Of a stretch of DNA of 64,000 bases, positions 1 to 50,800 are shown piece by piece. Made by a program: the position numbers and the translations under genes. Every line of letters starts with the position of its first letter. Within the stretch, counting starts at the first letter, position 1. This DNA comes from Thunnus maccoyii (taxonomy: Eukaryota > Chordata > Actinopteri > Scombriformes > Scombridae), in the NCBI RefSeq assembly GCF_910596095.1, contig NC_056548.1:6287151-6351150 (forward strand), written 5' to 3'. Under the pieces are notes generated by a model. That model worked only from the letters and a program-made list of their open reading frames with translations. It was not told the origin of the DNA and did no database searches.

Positions 1-482
1 TACTTACAAAGTATTTTCTGTGTGTCCAAAGCCTGGTTTACCTTTTTCCTCTTCCTCTGTGCCTCAGACCTCCATTGTTGTCCAAAAATTATTAAAAAGA
101 CATGAATGAACCACACTGATGCAGTGGGTGACATATTCCTTTACTACAACGAACACAAGCACTGTGTCAATCCCACATACAGTACATGTCCTGCTGCTGG
201 AAATACTGATTAGTGCAGCATATTCATAACTGAAGATAGTCCCCAGTGCTCGGTTTAATCCTGTTTGCATAACACGTCCAGCTGTTATTCAGCTTTTTGT
301 AAAGAAAAACATTTTGTAGCATTCATGTATGAGAGCAAAGAAAACCTTTAAAACACTTGTTCTATGGGCCAGTTTTCTTAAGTAAATTACTGAACCTCTT
401 TTAAAAATGGAACTATATATTTGTGAGCTGTGAGAATATTGTGAGCTTTATCTTTATTGTTATGTCTCTTTCTTCATCACAG
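1..482. other. alms1 intron (partial)
   Basis: AT-rich DNA ending in the acceptor at 482. No other feature seen. Confidence 0.6.
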
Positions 483-1444
483 ATGGAAGTTCACAAACAA
501 GTATGACTGGAGCTCCAGAGCCGTCTTCTCACGTATCCGTTGCCTCCACCAGAGTGCCTTTATCAAGCAACCAAGTAACCTCCAGCACCAAGAGAGACCA
601 GGGAACCAGTCCGGTCCAGTTCCAGTTCCATTATAATCATCCAGAGACAAGTGGTGAGGCATTTCAGGCAGCTCATGTGGAGCTGGACCATAGCAAGATG
701 AGCCGTCACCGGGGCCAAAGGTCTGTCCCTCAAACAGAAGCGGCGCGAGATCAGGAAAGGAGAGACCCTGACCTCCGTCAGCAGAGCAGCAGCACTCTGG
801 ACCAGCTGTGGCACAGTTTCTGTGAGTGGAGGAGCGTGGAGGAGTCTCGTCCGACCAGTGACAGAGAGGCATCGCTGCTGGAGCGGCTAGAGCGTCTGTC
901 TCGTCTTATTCACAGCACCAGGGTTACTAACATGTCTGGGCTACAGATGGAGGCGTATCGTCATCCAGAACAGACGCAAGGATGGAGAGGAGAGGAGGCT
1001 ACGCTGACGAGGAAGGAAAAGAGGCAGGAGGTTAAGAGGGGCCTACATGGTGAGGCCAGAGAAATGGAGGGAAAAGCCAGTAGAAATGTTCCTCATCAGG
1101 TCTGGACACACAGGCGGCAGGAAGAGGAAACTTCTCAACCTGCAGAGGAAGACAGCAGTGCCTCCTTCACCTCCAGCTACTCTCAGAGTCAGCACCTCTG
1201 CCCCGCAGACAGAGACGAGTCTGAGACCTTGTCCACCATGTCTGGCTCCATGTCCACTGTGGACACGGCCCGGCTGATTCGAGCCTTCGGGGCCCACAGA
1301 GTCCAGCACCTGAAGATGAGCTCCGGCCTCAGTAAACTGTACAGCACCATCAACAAGCAGAAAGAAGGGAGGGAGCAGAGGAGAGGGAGACACAAAAATC
1401 CACCTCACGTCATCACACTGACCAACGGCACTGATGAGTCTACA
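483..1444 (+). CDS. alms1: alms1 coding exon (large, low-complexity Ser/Arg-rich)
   Basis: Acceptor 'catcacag' ends at 482 and donor 'gtatgt' starts at 1445. Entry phase 1, exit phase 0. The open frame continues through the whole 962 nt. Composition is rich in Ser, Gln, Arg and Glu with no recognisable domain. The reverse strand shows shadow frames only. Confidence 0.82.
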
Positions 1445-4400
1445 GTATGTTCTCAAGTATATCAAGTATAATCATATGTGCAGTAAACAGAGTTCCTACT
1501 AGCTTTCAAAACCCTTCCATGTTTATGGATTTGAGAAAATACAAGAAGTTCCTTAAAAGTCAGAACTTGAATAGTGTTTGTAAAACTGTTTTCTTCCCTT
1601 TTTCTTTCCAAGAATCAGCACTTCCTACTTTTAGAAAAACTTGATGAGATTATCCAAAAAATGTAGCCTCCATGTTTTTAACAGCTGGAAAATATGACAA
1701 ACTTGAGCTGTTAAATATCACCAAAGAAGAACCTGAACATCATTAAAAAATCCTTAAATTTGAAGTATGAATGTTATAGAAATACACAGAAATCTTGTCT
1801 TTGTTGCAGATGCAAATCAGCACCTAATGAACAGTTGGAAATTTTCATATTCACTGATAATTACAGGTGTTGTAACATTTCTAACTTGTGATGTCATTGC
1901 GTTGGTCTGCAGGTTGCTGCAGATTCCTCGTCGTCAACCAGCACTTACACCTTCCCATCACACCACGGCCCCTCCAGGTCTCTGCCAGCCAAGAAAACCA
2001 TTAAACTGGTCAGCAAAGGCATCCAGGCAGGTCAGTCACACACATAAGTTACCTAGATTGTTGAGTGTTTAAGTTATGTGTAACATCTTTGACACCAGAA
2101 AACCTTTATTTAAAAGAACCGTTTCATACAATGTCGACTCTGTCTGAAACTGTTAACAGGATGAATCAGTGTTAGTTTAGTTTTAGCATTATTTAAATTG
2201 TTGAAATTTGTTCAACTACGTCAGGATTCCTCATGAAAGGATTAGAAAGGGTCCATTTATTTTGCAGTAGTTGATCTCAAAGTGAGAGTTAAAACTCTAA
2301 TCAGTCCTTTCTTGCTCACTTTGAGGTTTATTTTTGCTATAATGGAAAAATGAAGCACAAAATTCTTTAAATTGATGTTTTCTTTTTCCTCAGGTGATCT
2401 GGAGATTATTAGCAACGGGACTCGACGTCACACCAGAGATGTTGGAACCACGTTCCCTTCGCCTGGTGAAGCCAGAACTCTCAGGCAGATCTCATCTTCC
2501 TCATCCAGTGCAGAGAGAGGAAGACGAGGGCAGAGGAGCACCTCCAAGACTCCGGGGTCACAAAAGCAGACAAAGACTAAGAGAAGCCCATCAAAACTTT
2601 ATCCTGAAGGTGCGTCAAGCTACAAATGAGGCGTCTGTGATCTTATGTGTTGTGTACGTTTTTGCACATCTGTTATGTGAACTAACGTATTAAATCAGCT
2701 GGTGTGAATTTCCCATCTTGGTCCCTTCCAGGTGTTTCATGGTTCATCTCTGCTGATGATGTGAGAGCAGATGCGAGGAAGGAGAACCGGCCAGAGGAAG
2801 AGGAGTCGGCTTGGAGGCCGAGTACGGCCTGGTTTGAGCCACACAACAGAATCTATCCATGGAGAGAACCGCTCAGACAGAGACAAGTCGACGAGGACAG
2901 AAACAAACCGCCTGCTTTTACACATCAGACTGAATCTGATCCAGATCCTGCATCCAAGATAACGTCCTCCGGTCTGACAGGCATCACTCTGCAGGTTGGT
3001 TTGGATTCGTCTGTTTATTCACAAAATATTGATAAACAAATCATTTCTATAACAGGCTTTTCATAAGGGCACATTTTTATTGTAATTTTTTAATTATTAA
3101 TCCTACAATCCTGCAGGAGGCTCTGAAGATGCGTCGTCCAGAGTTCATCTCTCGGTCTAAGCAGAGGGTGAAGTGCTTGACGCTGCAGGTGGAGGAGAGG
3201 AAGCTACAGACCGTCTTCAGCAGAGAGAGAGACGAGCTCTTTAACTGGCCCGGCGCCCAGGAGAGGCTCCCGAAGCCTGCAGGTACTCAACAAACACCAG
3301 GAGAAAAACAGTCCTGCAGATTTTTCTCTTCACATGTTTAACTCTTACATCACCTCACAAGTGTTTGAATTTTTAGTGCAGAGTCTGTTAACCTTGGTCC
3401 TGCTGATGTTCTGCCCATATAACAATACATCTGTTTACCCAGTTTAATGTTCCTTCATACATTTGATGCACATGCTTTGTAAATAAATGAGTAAAAGTCG
3501 TTGAAAGTGTCCAGTGTTACCAGTATTTTTTTCTTATTTTCTGTCTCTGAAGGCACCGCTCTGATCAGGAGGGCCGTTCCCAGGAAGGAGATGATCCAGA
3601 GGTCCAAACAGTAAGCTTTTCATTTGATGTTTTGGTGATAATATATTCAGGACTGCAACTAACAATTATATTAATTATTGATTAAACTGTTGATTATTGT
3701 CTTGATTAATTGTGTGGTCTATAAAGTGTCATGAAATAGTGAAAAATTACAGTTTTTGTCTTCTTTTGTCCAAACAACAGTCCAAAAACCCAAAGATACT
3801 CAGTTTACTATCAAGTATGACAAAGAAAAGCATCAAATCATCATGACTGAGAAGTTGGAAACACATTATTGTTTAAAGAAATGACTCTAATGGTTCTTTG
3901 ATTATCAAAATAGTTGCTGATTTAATTTTCTGTCGATCGACTATTTGATTAATTAGCTAATTGTTGCAGCTCTATTCTTGAGGTCATATTGACAATAATT
4001 CTGTAAAGATAATTTCTTCATTTCTTAATGCTGTGAATACCAATTAATGATATTCATCTCCTTTATATACTGAGGTGGAGGCAGAAATCTGATCTTACTG
4101 ATACTGATATTCTTAAAACCAAAAGTATCCACATGGCTAGATGTAGTAAATATTTGTGGGGGTTTTTTATGTTGTTTTTTCTTGTCAACTGACTCCTCAA
4201 GCGTTTTAAAATCCATTATTAATAATTTAGTGACACAGATGTTGTAGAACAATCTCAGCTTTATATAACAGTGTTAAATCTGATCTTTCTCAAACACTTC
4301 GAACACGTCTCTCCTTCAGGATCTATGAGAATCTGCCGGAGGTGCAAAGGAGGAAAGAAGAGGAAAGAAGAAAAGCAGAGTATCAAACTTACCGTCTGAA

Positions 4401-4734
4401 CGCACAACTCTACAACAAGGTAACAACAAACACAAACAACAAACAACTGATTCACATGTAGATGGTTCTAAAATTAATCAGTCACTAAACAACAAGTCAA
4501 ATTTGTTTTAAGCAGTAAAGACGAGTTCAAATTCAGATATTTTGAGCAGCATCAGTGAAAATACTTGACTGCAGTAAATTTCTTATATTCTCTCTTGTGA
4601 CTCTTAGTTCAGTCTGTATGTGGTCGAAGACAAACTTATTAAAGTCTTTGTGAATCGAATTAATGAAAGTTCTGTTTTCTGTCTTTCAGAGAATCACAAA
4701 CCGTGTCCTGGGCAGGAGAACAGCGTGGCACTGA
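483..4734 (+). CDS. alms1: ALMS1 (Alstrom syndrome protein 1), 3' eight coding exons, 5'-partial
   Basis: ALMS1 is a very large centrosome and ciliary basal-body protein needed for cilium maintenance and endosomal recycling. Only its C-terminal ~642 residues are here. Coding exons by splice signals and reading phase: 483-1444, 1913-2030, 2394-2609, 2732-2994, 3117-3282, 3553-3610, 4320-4419, 4690-4734. All junctions are GT-AG and phases agree throughout. The last four exons carry the conserved C-terminal ALMS motif: 'RRPEFISRSKQRVK' (from 3129), then a charged helical stretch, a 'YENLPEVQ' segment and a short basic tail ending Arg-Thr-Ala-Trp-His before TGA at 4732-4734. The first, large exon is Ser/Gln/Arg-rich and low in conservation, as expected for this protein. 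The N-terminal tandem-repeat part lies beyond the left edge. Identification rests on the ALMS motif and is strong; exact 5' boundaries of the poorly conserved exon are less certain. Confidence 0.9.
1913..2030 (+). CDS. alms1: alms1 coding exon
   Basis: Acceptor 'ggtctgcag', donor 'gtcagt'. Phase 0 in, phase 1 out. Encodes a Ser-rich stretch then 'KTIKLVSKGIQAG', which reads on without a break into the next exon. Confidence 0.85.
2394..2609 (+). CDS. alms1: alms1 coding exon
   Basis: Acceptor 'ttttcctcag', donor 'gtgcgt'. Phase 1 to 1. Encodes 'DLEIISNGTRRHTRDVGTTF', a segment I recognise as resembling vertebrate ALMS1, followed by Ser/Lys-rich sequence. Confidence 0.87.
2732..2994 (+). CDS. 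alms1: alms1 coding exon
   Basis: Acceptor 'cccttccag', donor 'gttggt'. Phase 1 to 0. Begins 'VSWFISADD' and contains 'WFEPHNRIYPWREPLRQRQ', aromatic- and basic-rich, upstream of the ALMS motif. Confidence 0.88.
3117..3282 (+). CDS. alms1: alms1 coding exon, start of ALMS motif
   Basis: Acceptor 'atcctgcag', donor 'gtactc'. Phase 0 to 1. Encodes 'EALKMRRPEFISRSKQRVK' and a following charged helix: the hallmark of the ALMS motif shared by ALMS1 and KIAA1731/CEP295-type proteins. It is the main evidence for the gene name. Confidence 0.93.
3553..3610 (+). CDS. alms1: alms1 coding exon
   Basis: Acceptor 'tctctgaag', donor 'gtaagc'. 58 nt, phase 1 to 2. Encodes 'TALIRRAVPRKEMIQRSK', a basic segment within the ALMS motif. 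Confidence 0.88.
3651..3973. repeat. hAT-like foldback repeat, family A, copy 1 (alms1 intron)
   Basis: Begins 'gactgcaactaacaatta' and ends 'ctaattgttgcagctct', imperfect terminal inverted repeats. It shares internal text (opposite orientation) with the copies at 11440, 30543, 41611, 52297 and 55030. No coding capacity. Superfamily assignment comes from the 8-bp duplication around the copy at 50453. Confidence 0.75.
4320..4419 (+). CDS. alms1: alms1 coding exon
   Basis: Acceptor 'tctccttcag', donor 'gtaaca'. Phase 2 to 0. Encodes 'IYENLPEVQRRKEEERRK' and then 'YRLNAQLYNK', a charged helix typical of the ALMS1 C-terminus. Confidence 0.92.
4690..4734 (+). CDS. alms1: alms1 terminal coding exon
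   Basis: Acceptor 'gtctttcag' then 14 codons (RITNRVLGRRTAWH) and TGA. The short basic tail with a penultimate Trp matches the kind of ending I remember for ALMS1. The 3'UTR follows. Confidence 0.9.
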   Translation, partial: RITNRVLGRRTAWH

Positions 4735-4883
4735 TCAAACTTTTTACTGTACAGAAAATCAATGATTTTTACAATTACAAAAAACTACCTACTTTAACAA
4801 AAAAATAGCTTTTATTTATATGTGACAATTTTTTTTAGTTATTTTAAAGATTATGTAGAAAAGTAGAATTCTACTCATTAAAT

Positions 4884-4889
4884 AATAAA
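4884..4889 (+). terminator. alms1: Candidate poly(A) signal of alms1
   Basis: AATAAA 150 nt after the alms1 stop codon. A second AATAAA lies at 4975-4980. T-rich DNA follows both. Which one is used cannot be told from sequence. Confidence 0.55.
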
Positions 4890-5074
4890 AGTAGCATCAC
4901 TGGTATTTTTGACTTTTTCTACTTACAGACCAGTCGGATGTTTTAATGTTACACAAAGTGTGTTTTCATGTAAAAATAAACAGTTTCTGCATATTTACAT
5001 GTTATTCTTTAACATTGTTTTTTTTTTACTAAATCAAATGTTTTGATTCAAGACAGAGAAGGCGGGACAGAGAT

Positions 5075-7292
5075 ACACTGGCTTTAATGTCTTTATTGAT
5101 CAGTTATCGGTTGTGCAAGAGCGGGAAGCCACACAAGGAAAAGGTAAGACAAGTTAGACAAGCTGCAGATTTCAGTACATCAGCTGCTCAGAACAACAAC
5201 AGTGAATAAATAAGACATGAGGTTATCGGCATTCTTCCCTCTTAATATTATGTAGTAATGTCATGTAGATGCACTATGCCCATTAATTAAATTACAAAAC
5301 TTCCTACCTCAGTTGTATGTAAACATAAATATTCTAACAAATAATTAAATAAAACAAGTATCATGGATTAATTAACTAAAAGCCTTTTTTTTTTTTAAAT
5401 CAGCGATGGCAGATGTGGTGAAGAAGAACAAAGATTTCTTTGGCAAAGATGTACTTTTGCTTTTTTTAAACGAGGTTCGGTGTGAACAAATCAAAAATAA
5501 GGCAGGTGACCGATCTTTACCACAAGGCTCTCTGCAGGTTTAAGGCTCGGACAAAGTTTTAAAGTCTACGGCGACAGCAGTCTCACAGGTGATACAGGTG
5601 TTCAGTAAAATTACCAATACGACCAGTGTGTCATGTGTACCAAGCGTGTAAAAGTTGACACCAACAGCTTACTGGAATTTACACCACGAGTGTAATAAAT
5701 ACTAAATAATTTAAACCATATAACTCTTTATCTGACTAAAGTAAAGTCAGGTTTTAAATAAACATGAAAAAAAAAATCTGCAAAAGAATTTCATCCGTGT
5801 TTTACACAGTAAATCCCTTCAGGTTAAAATCAGCTATTCTTGTTCTGTGCAGCCAAACTACGGAGAAAAGAAAGTAAATCCTCAACACACAACTTTTTCT
5901 TGCATGTAACTTTACTGCTGCGGTGTCATAGTCACATGACCTTCATCGGTCAGACGTCATCGCGGCAGTAAACTTACATCCAAGTAAGCGTGACGTGGAT
6001 TCGTTCCCCTCCTGTCACTCAAGACTCGTTATATGTGCAAAAAGTGTCTTTGATCAAACTACAGTAAAATGCCCTCTACTGTAAATGCTTTTTTTTTCTT
6101 CCATAATCATTTCAAAACCTTTATAATCCTTTTTTTTTTTGTTTTCCCCTTTTTAAACGTTTATAAAAATGGAGCACACAACAGTGACACCTGATTAAAA
6201 TAACACCACAGTCATGAACCTTCACTTGCTGTGTAGCGTTAACAGTAGTGTGCACAGTTTTAACATAGAAACATACAGCAACATCCAGTGATTTGGCCTA
6301 AAACGCTGCATTGACTGATAAACCACGTTGTGCAGGTTCCACACCAGGGCCAAAGAGGAGTCGGAGAAATACTTCATACTATTTAACTAAAAAAAACAAC
6401 AACAACCTTTCAGTGAATCTCGGCCGCATGCAGCAGTTTTTCTTGGCATAAAACAGCATTTAGATCTGTAAGTTCAGCAGATAAAGTCATCATCATCATC
6501 ATCATCCTCACACAGACTATAGTTTAAAGAATAAACAGCTGTAATCAAGAGCTCGCCAGTCTGATCCAAGTCACCTCTTAAACCAGGTCCAATCCAATTA
6601 AATATGAGACCAACAACTTCTACTCATTGTGAACAGGTTTTACATGAAGGAAAAGCAAATATCAGTGATATTGGTGGTACTTTAATACGTACGTCTTTCC
6701 TGGACTTTAAAGGATTTTGCTTTAAAATTGTCATGATTTAATAATTGTAGTCCTCATCCAGAGTGGCTGAGACCAAGTCAGAGTCAAAACAGACACATGA
6801 CAAGTAGCTGTTGGTATCTGAGAGCGAGATGAAACAGCTTTTGTTGTTATTTTGTTCAATAAAGTCTATTCTATTAAAACAGATCACAGCTCTGTTTTTA
6901 GATATTGTGGCAGATTGAGAAACACACTTCATATCCCAAACCTGCGTAGAACCTCTCTGATACGTCTGTGACGTAACGAGGCCTCGTTAATAGTGGTCAT
7001 GTGATTTTTGGCAGTGAATCGAGGCATCAAAACATCTTGCCGCAATACTTTTGCTTTGAAAGGTCAATACTGTGTTGAGTAGTTTGCTTTTAGCCTAAAA
7101 TCACTAACGACTAACGATACTTATCCAAAATCCAGAGTGAGCTTGAGAACCAGACTGACCAGATCAACTTGCTTTTCAATCTCAGTGACACGACTTGTTT
7201 GGCTCTGGGGTGGAAACCGAGCGATCAAGCTGATGACGGGGGGGTCGTTGTGTTGTTGGTGCAGCAGGCAGGATCTCGGGGGCGGGTGAGGT
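5075..7292 (-). other. dctn1: Probable dctn1 3'UTR
   Basis: About 2.2 kb from the dctn1 stop codon down to the candidate poly(A) signal at 5092-5097. It is AT-rich, has no convincing reading frame on either strand, and holds a short (ATC)n run near 6487-6507. No dispersed repeat that I recognise lies in it, unlike nearly all introns here, which fits transcribed, retained sequence. Confidence 0.5.
5092..5097 (-). terminator. dctn1: Candidate poly(A) signal of dctn1
   Basis: Minus-strand AATAAA, followed downstream (toward lower coordinates) by a GT-rich stretch 'gtgtatctctgtc', the usual downstream element. This would give a 3'UTR of about 2.2 kb and place the dctn1 end less than 200 nt from the alms1 end. 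Confidence 0.5.
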
Positions 7293-46816
<39,524 letters not shown>

Positions 46817-47290
46817 GTTTCCTTGTCGCCGAGCCCCCCCCCACAAACTGCCTGTCTTGACTGAAGGAGAGTGTTATTGGGTTGAGCGTCGGCCAGACAG
46901 AAGGGGGTCGAGGAGAGGGGTGGGGGGGTTTTCGGTGATGCTGCCGGAGACTCTCTCTCTCTCTCTCTTTTCACTCTGTCTCTTTACAGAATCACACCAT
47001 CCCTCTCCTGATCCTCACAGCGCAGCCCGAGCTCACAAAACTCCCCTACCCTCCTCTCCTCTCCGCCGGTCGCAGGGGGGAAAGCCAGCGGGGGAACTCG
47101 GCTCTGTCAGGAAGTTTGCGAGGGGCGGACGGTCCACCCCTCCGATGAATGGACGAGAGGAAAACAGCAGAGCGAAGAGGGGGAAAAAACAGGCAGCCTC
47201 GGTCTGCTGTGAGTGCATCAGCTGAGCGGCAGCACTGCGCTGCGCTAGTGTCTGTGCTGGCTTCTGCAGGAGGGAGGGTGGTTAGGCCCA
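46817..47290 (-). promoter_or_regulatory. dctn1: Candidate dctn1 p150 promoter / 5'UTR
   Basis: GC- and CpG-rich compared with flanks, with C/G runs and a (GA)n stretch at 46951-46972, ending at the dctn1 initiator. Could be the core promoter, or the 5'UTR part of a second exon if transcription starts near 52 kb. Confidence 0.4.
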
Positions 47291-47447
47291 GAGAAAGGTG
47301 CTGGGTCCTAAAGCCTGCAAATACACCTCTCAAAATAAACTTGCCAGTCATTACTCTCATGCATGTCCTCCTAATTTGGCATGCTGCAGAGGTTTGGAGC
47401 TGTTTTCGACTACTTCAGGACTCCCCTGTGGCTGATCTAACAACACT

Positions 47448-47823
47448 TTAAAAGGACAGGTTCACAAGTTTTCAAACCTGTCTTAAAACAATAGTCAGGT
47501 GCTCGAATGAACATTGAAATAGGTTTTTCTTGCCATAATTTTATGCTAAAAAAAAGACTGTAAATGTTGCAGAAATCCACTTGATATGACTAACTCTGCT
47601 GAAGCCTCATATAAGCTTCAGATAAACATTTAAATGACTGTGTGGACACACTGTGGATTTTGGCCTCCATCACTTACACTGAAAGCACATTTGAAGAGGA
47701 TCTTTTAACAGCCAGTATGAACAGGAGGAATGATTACAGCGAGGAAAACCTCCTTCAATGTTCATATGGACACCTGACTGTTGTTTTAACACAGACATAA
47801 AAAATTGTGAACCTGTCCTTTAG
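47448..47823. repeat. Foldback repeat family B, internally deleted copy
   Basis: Starts TTAAAAGGACAGGTTCACAA and ends 'ttgtgaacctgtcctttag', long terminal inverted repeats (376 bp in all). Right half contains 'caggaggaatgattacagcg', the reverse of the text at 40395. Confidence 0.8.
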
Positions 47824-49837
47824 GTCCTGATAAGACAAATAATTAAAGTGTGTCGCTGCTACATAATCATTAAAGATAAAAAACAATCAGTCACTAAAAT
47901 CAGCAAAAAAAAAAAGAAATACTGTAAAAGGGGCCGGTGACACTTCATATCAAATTCTGCTCTCACTGCACTGCAGGCTGTGTCAGACAACTGTCACCCG
48001 TCTTCAAAAAAAAGTGCTTCATTTTCTTTCTGCTGCTAAAAGCTTGAGTGCTGGGAGGAAGAAAAAAAAAATACATCGAGCCTAGCACTTAAAAATGCAA
48101 AACACAGGCAGAATGCTTTTTTTTTTTTTTTCCAACCTGGTGAAGGTGAACCAGTTCAACTCAGTTTCATTGTGATTGGACACAAAAGGCCCAGGTGATG
48201 CTCTGTAATGCAGCACACTGTAAGCAAAAGCTAGCAGATTGCATTAGGGCTGGGCCTGATGTTCTGGCCCATCGCAGAGTGAGGATTAACTCTCTTTTAT
48301 CAGCTAACTGCATGGCTGGGGCTTTTTCACTGTCGCTCCTCTCTATTCCTGTGTTGTCATCTTTTTGCAATGGAAGCAAACGCTGCAGGGTTTCTGTTTA
48401 AAAGCTTCCAGCTTAAAAGGGCTGATGAGAGATGTTGTAAGAGTATGCATTTCCGCAGTTGAACAAAAGGAACCCAGCTTTCAGGAGGGGGGTAGATATT
48501 TCCCCAGCCGAATAACGCATCTCATAAAGCCAAACCAGGACAACAATTTATAATGTTTGTAGGCTTAATGTTATCCTAAACATACAGTTTAGTTATAATG
48601 ACAGTAGGAGTGATATCAAGTCTAGAAAGCAGCCAAATATACAATATCAAGGGTTACATTTCAGTCGTGAGAGAGTTATGGACAGTTGGGGATGTTTAGG
48701 GACACAAAATAAACCTCTGCAGTCTCTTTGCACCGTTTTATGCAAATGACGAAGGCAGAACCAAAAGGGGGGTGTTGTCAATCTGTGGTAGGAAGGGGAG
48801 AGGAGGGGGCCTCGTCTCCCGCCGGAGAAACAATAATGACACAACCAGCAGACAGCCAAAATCAAAGGGTTGCCACCGAACAGAGGATAAGGACAATGGC
48901 ATCGAAATAAACGTCACAGGCTCAGCCGAACGGCGTCTGCTGCTGCGAGCCTGTTCAGACCGGCACACAGGACGGCTGCACGGACAGAGGTGACACACGG
49001 GGGGATTTTACTGCACCTCAGTCGCTCTACCGGTCCAGGAGGAACAGATCCACCTCGTCACACAAGGTAAAGATGATGATAAAAGATGTTTAATACTATG
49101 TAGAGGAAATGTCAATGAAGTTTGGCATATGTAAGAGACATCTAGGTAATTGGGCGTACATATATGTGACGGATTAAAATACAAACTGCTGTGTCAGGAT
49201 TCATTAAGGTATCATCATTATGTCGTTAAAGTAGAGATGTCATAGCTACGTCTGCAGGGACGGAGGGTTTAATTTAAGGCTGCAAATAATGTCATCATCA
49301 ACTAATCTGTTAAGTCGGATTTTTTTTCGCCCCTTCAGAAATTACGTCATTGATTAGAGTTTTGTTTATTTTATATAAAAAATCAAATGAATGCCCCAGG
49401 TGAGCTACCAGATCCCAAAGTGATTTCTTTTAATTGGTTAATTTATCTGATTTATAACAAGAAAAATCAAATTAGTCAGCTTATCAATATAAAAATCAAG
49501 CGACTCTCCACCACTATTGGTAATAACAGGCAAACATTTATTATAATTAGCCTATCTAGATTGTTGATTATTTAAACTGGCAATCAATTAATTTCCATCT
49601 ACTTGACTAATTTAACGCTTTAAGCACTGGTTTCATTATGATGTTACTTCAGTAATTCACATGCATGAGTCACTTAAGTTGATTTGATGTTAAAGTTTAA
49701 AGATGTTTAAGTTTAAATATGTCATACTATACATGGTTTGATGGAAGTGATTGTAATGTAGTGGTTAAGATTTCATAAATATGCTAAGTATGTCTAGTAC
49801 AACAAAAAGAGAAGTTCATTTTACTTACTGATTTGGA

Positions 49838-49868
49838 TGGATAGATAGATAGATAGATAAATAGATAA

Positions 49869-49919
<51 letters not shown>
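49838..49919. repeat. (GATA)n microsatellite
   Basis: About 20 tetranucleotide units, with two GATAAATA-type interruptions near the left end. Confidence 0.95.
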
Positions 49920-50053
49920 TTATATTCATGTCTCCTATATCAATTTGATATTCAATGGTAAAACTAGAATTATAACTAGAGTTGAAACAATTTTATTGAC
50001 TAGTCAAAAAACAGAAAATTAATTGGCAACATTTTTGATAATCCACTGGTTGT

Positions 50054-50293
50054 TTAAAGGACCAGTATGTAGGATTTAGTGGCATCTAGTGGTGAAGTTG
50101 CAGATAGCTCTGTGGAAGAACACCTGCTCTCTAAGTAGCTATAAAGGGCTCATTCTAAAGGTAAAGAAAACACAATGATTCTTATTTTCAGGTGATTATA
50201 CACTAATTAAAACATACTTATGAATATTATATTCAATTTGTGCCAAGTCTGTTCCACTAGATGCTACTAATTTCTACACAACTGCACTTTTAA
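50054..50293. mobile_element. TTAA-flanked element, family D, 240 bp, complete
   Basis: Left end TTAAAGGACCAGTATG; right end reads ACTGCACTTTTAA, the diverged inverse of the left. TTAA sits at both ends (50054-50057 and 50290-50293). Host sequence joins naturally when it is removed. Related copy at 28303. Confidence 0.7.
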
Positions 50294-50452
50294 TTGTTTT
50301 ATACAAGCAAAACCAGCAAACATTTGCAGGTTATAGATTCTTAAATGATAGCATTTGCTGCTTTTCTCTGTTTTATTTTATTGTAAATTAAATATATTTG
50401 GGTTTTGGACTATACAAAAAGACAAAACAGACAAACAACACAACATTTCCTA

Positions 50453-50800
50453 ATAGGGCTGCAACTAACGATTAGCCTATTTTCATTATTGATTAATCTG
50501 TCCATTCTTTCCTCAATTAATAGATTAGTTTTTTGTCCATAAAATGTCAGAAAATGGTGACAAATGTCAATCATTGTTTTCTCGAAACCCAAGATACAAC
50601 CAAAAATGTCAACAGTCCACAACCCAGAGATATTCAGTTTGCTCTATAGAAGTCTAAAGAAACCAGAAAATATTCACATTTAGGGAGCTGGAACCAGAGA
50701 ATTTGGCTTTTTTTCTTAAAAAAAACACTCAAAACAAATAATTAATTATCAAAATAGCTGGCAATCAATTTTCTGTCGATCGACTAATCATTGCAGCCAT
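50453..50800. mobile_element. hAT-like MITE, family A, complete with 8-bp target duplication
   Basis: Ends 'atagggctgcaac' and '…ttgcagccat' are terminal inverted repeats. The 8 bp ATTTCCTA occurs directly before (50445-50452) and after (50801-50808). Eight-base duplications are the hAT signature. 348 bp, no coding capacity. Confidence 0.78.

Noticed and set aside
477..872. Minus-strand open frames over the large alms1 exon
   Set aside because: They mirror a long GC-balanced coding exon and have no splice or family support.
49838..49919. CRISPR-like regular repeat
   Set aside because: It is a simple (GATA)n microsatellite with no spacers; the genome is vertebrate.
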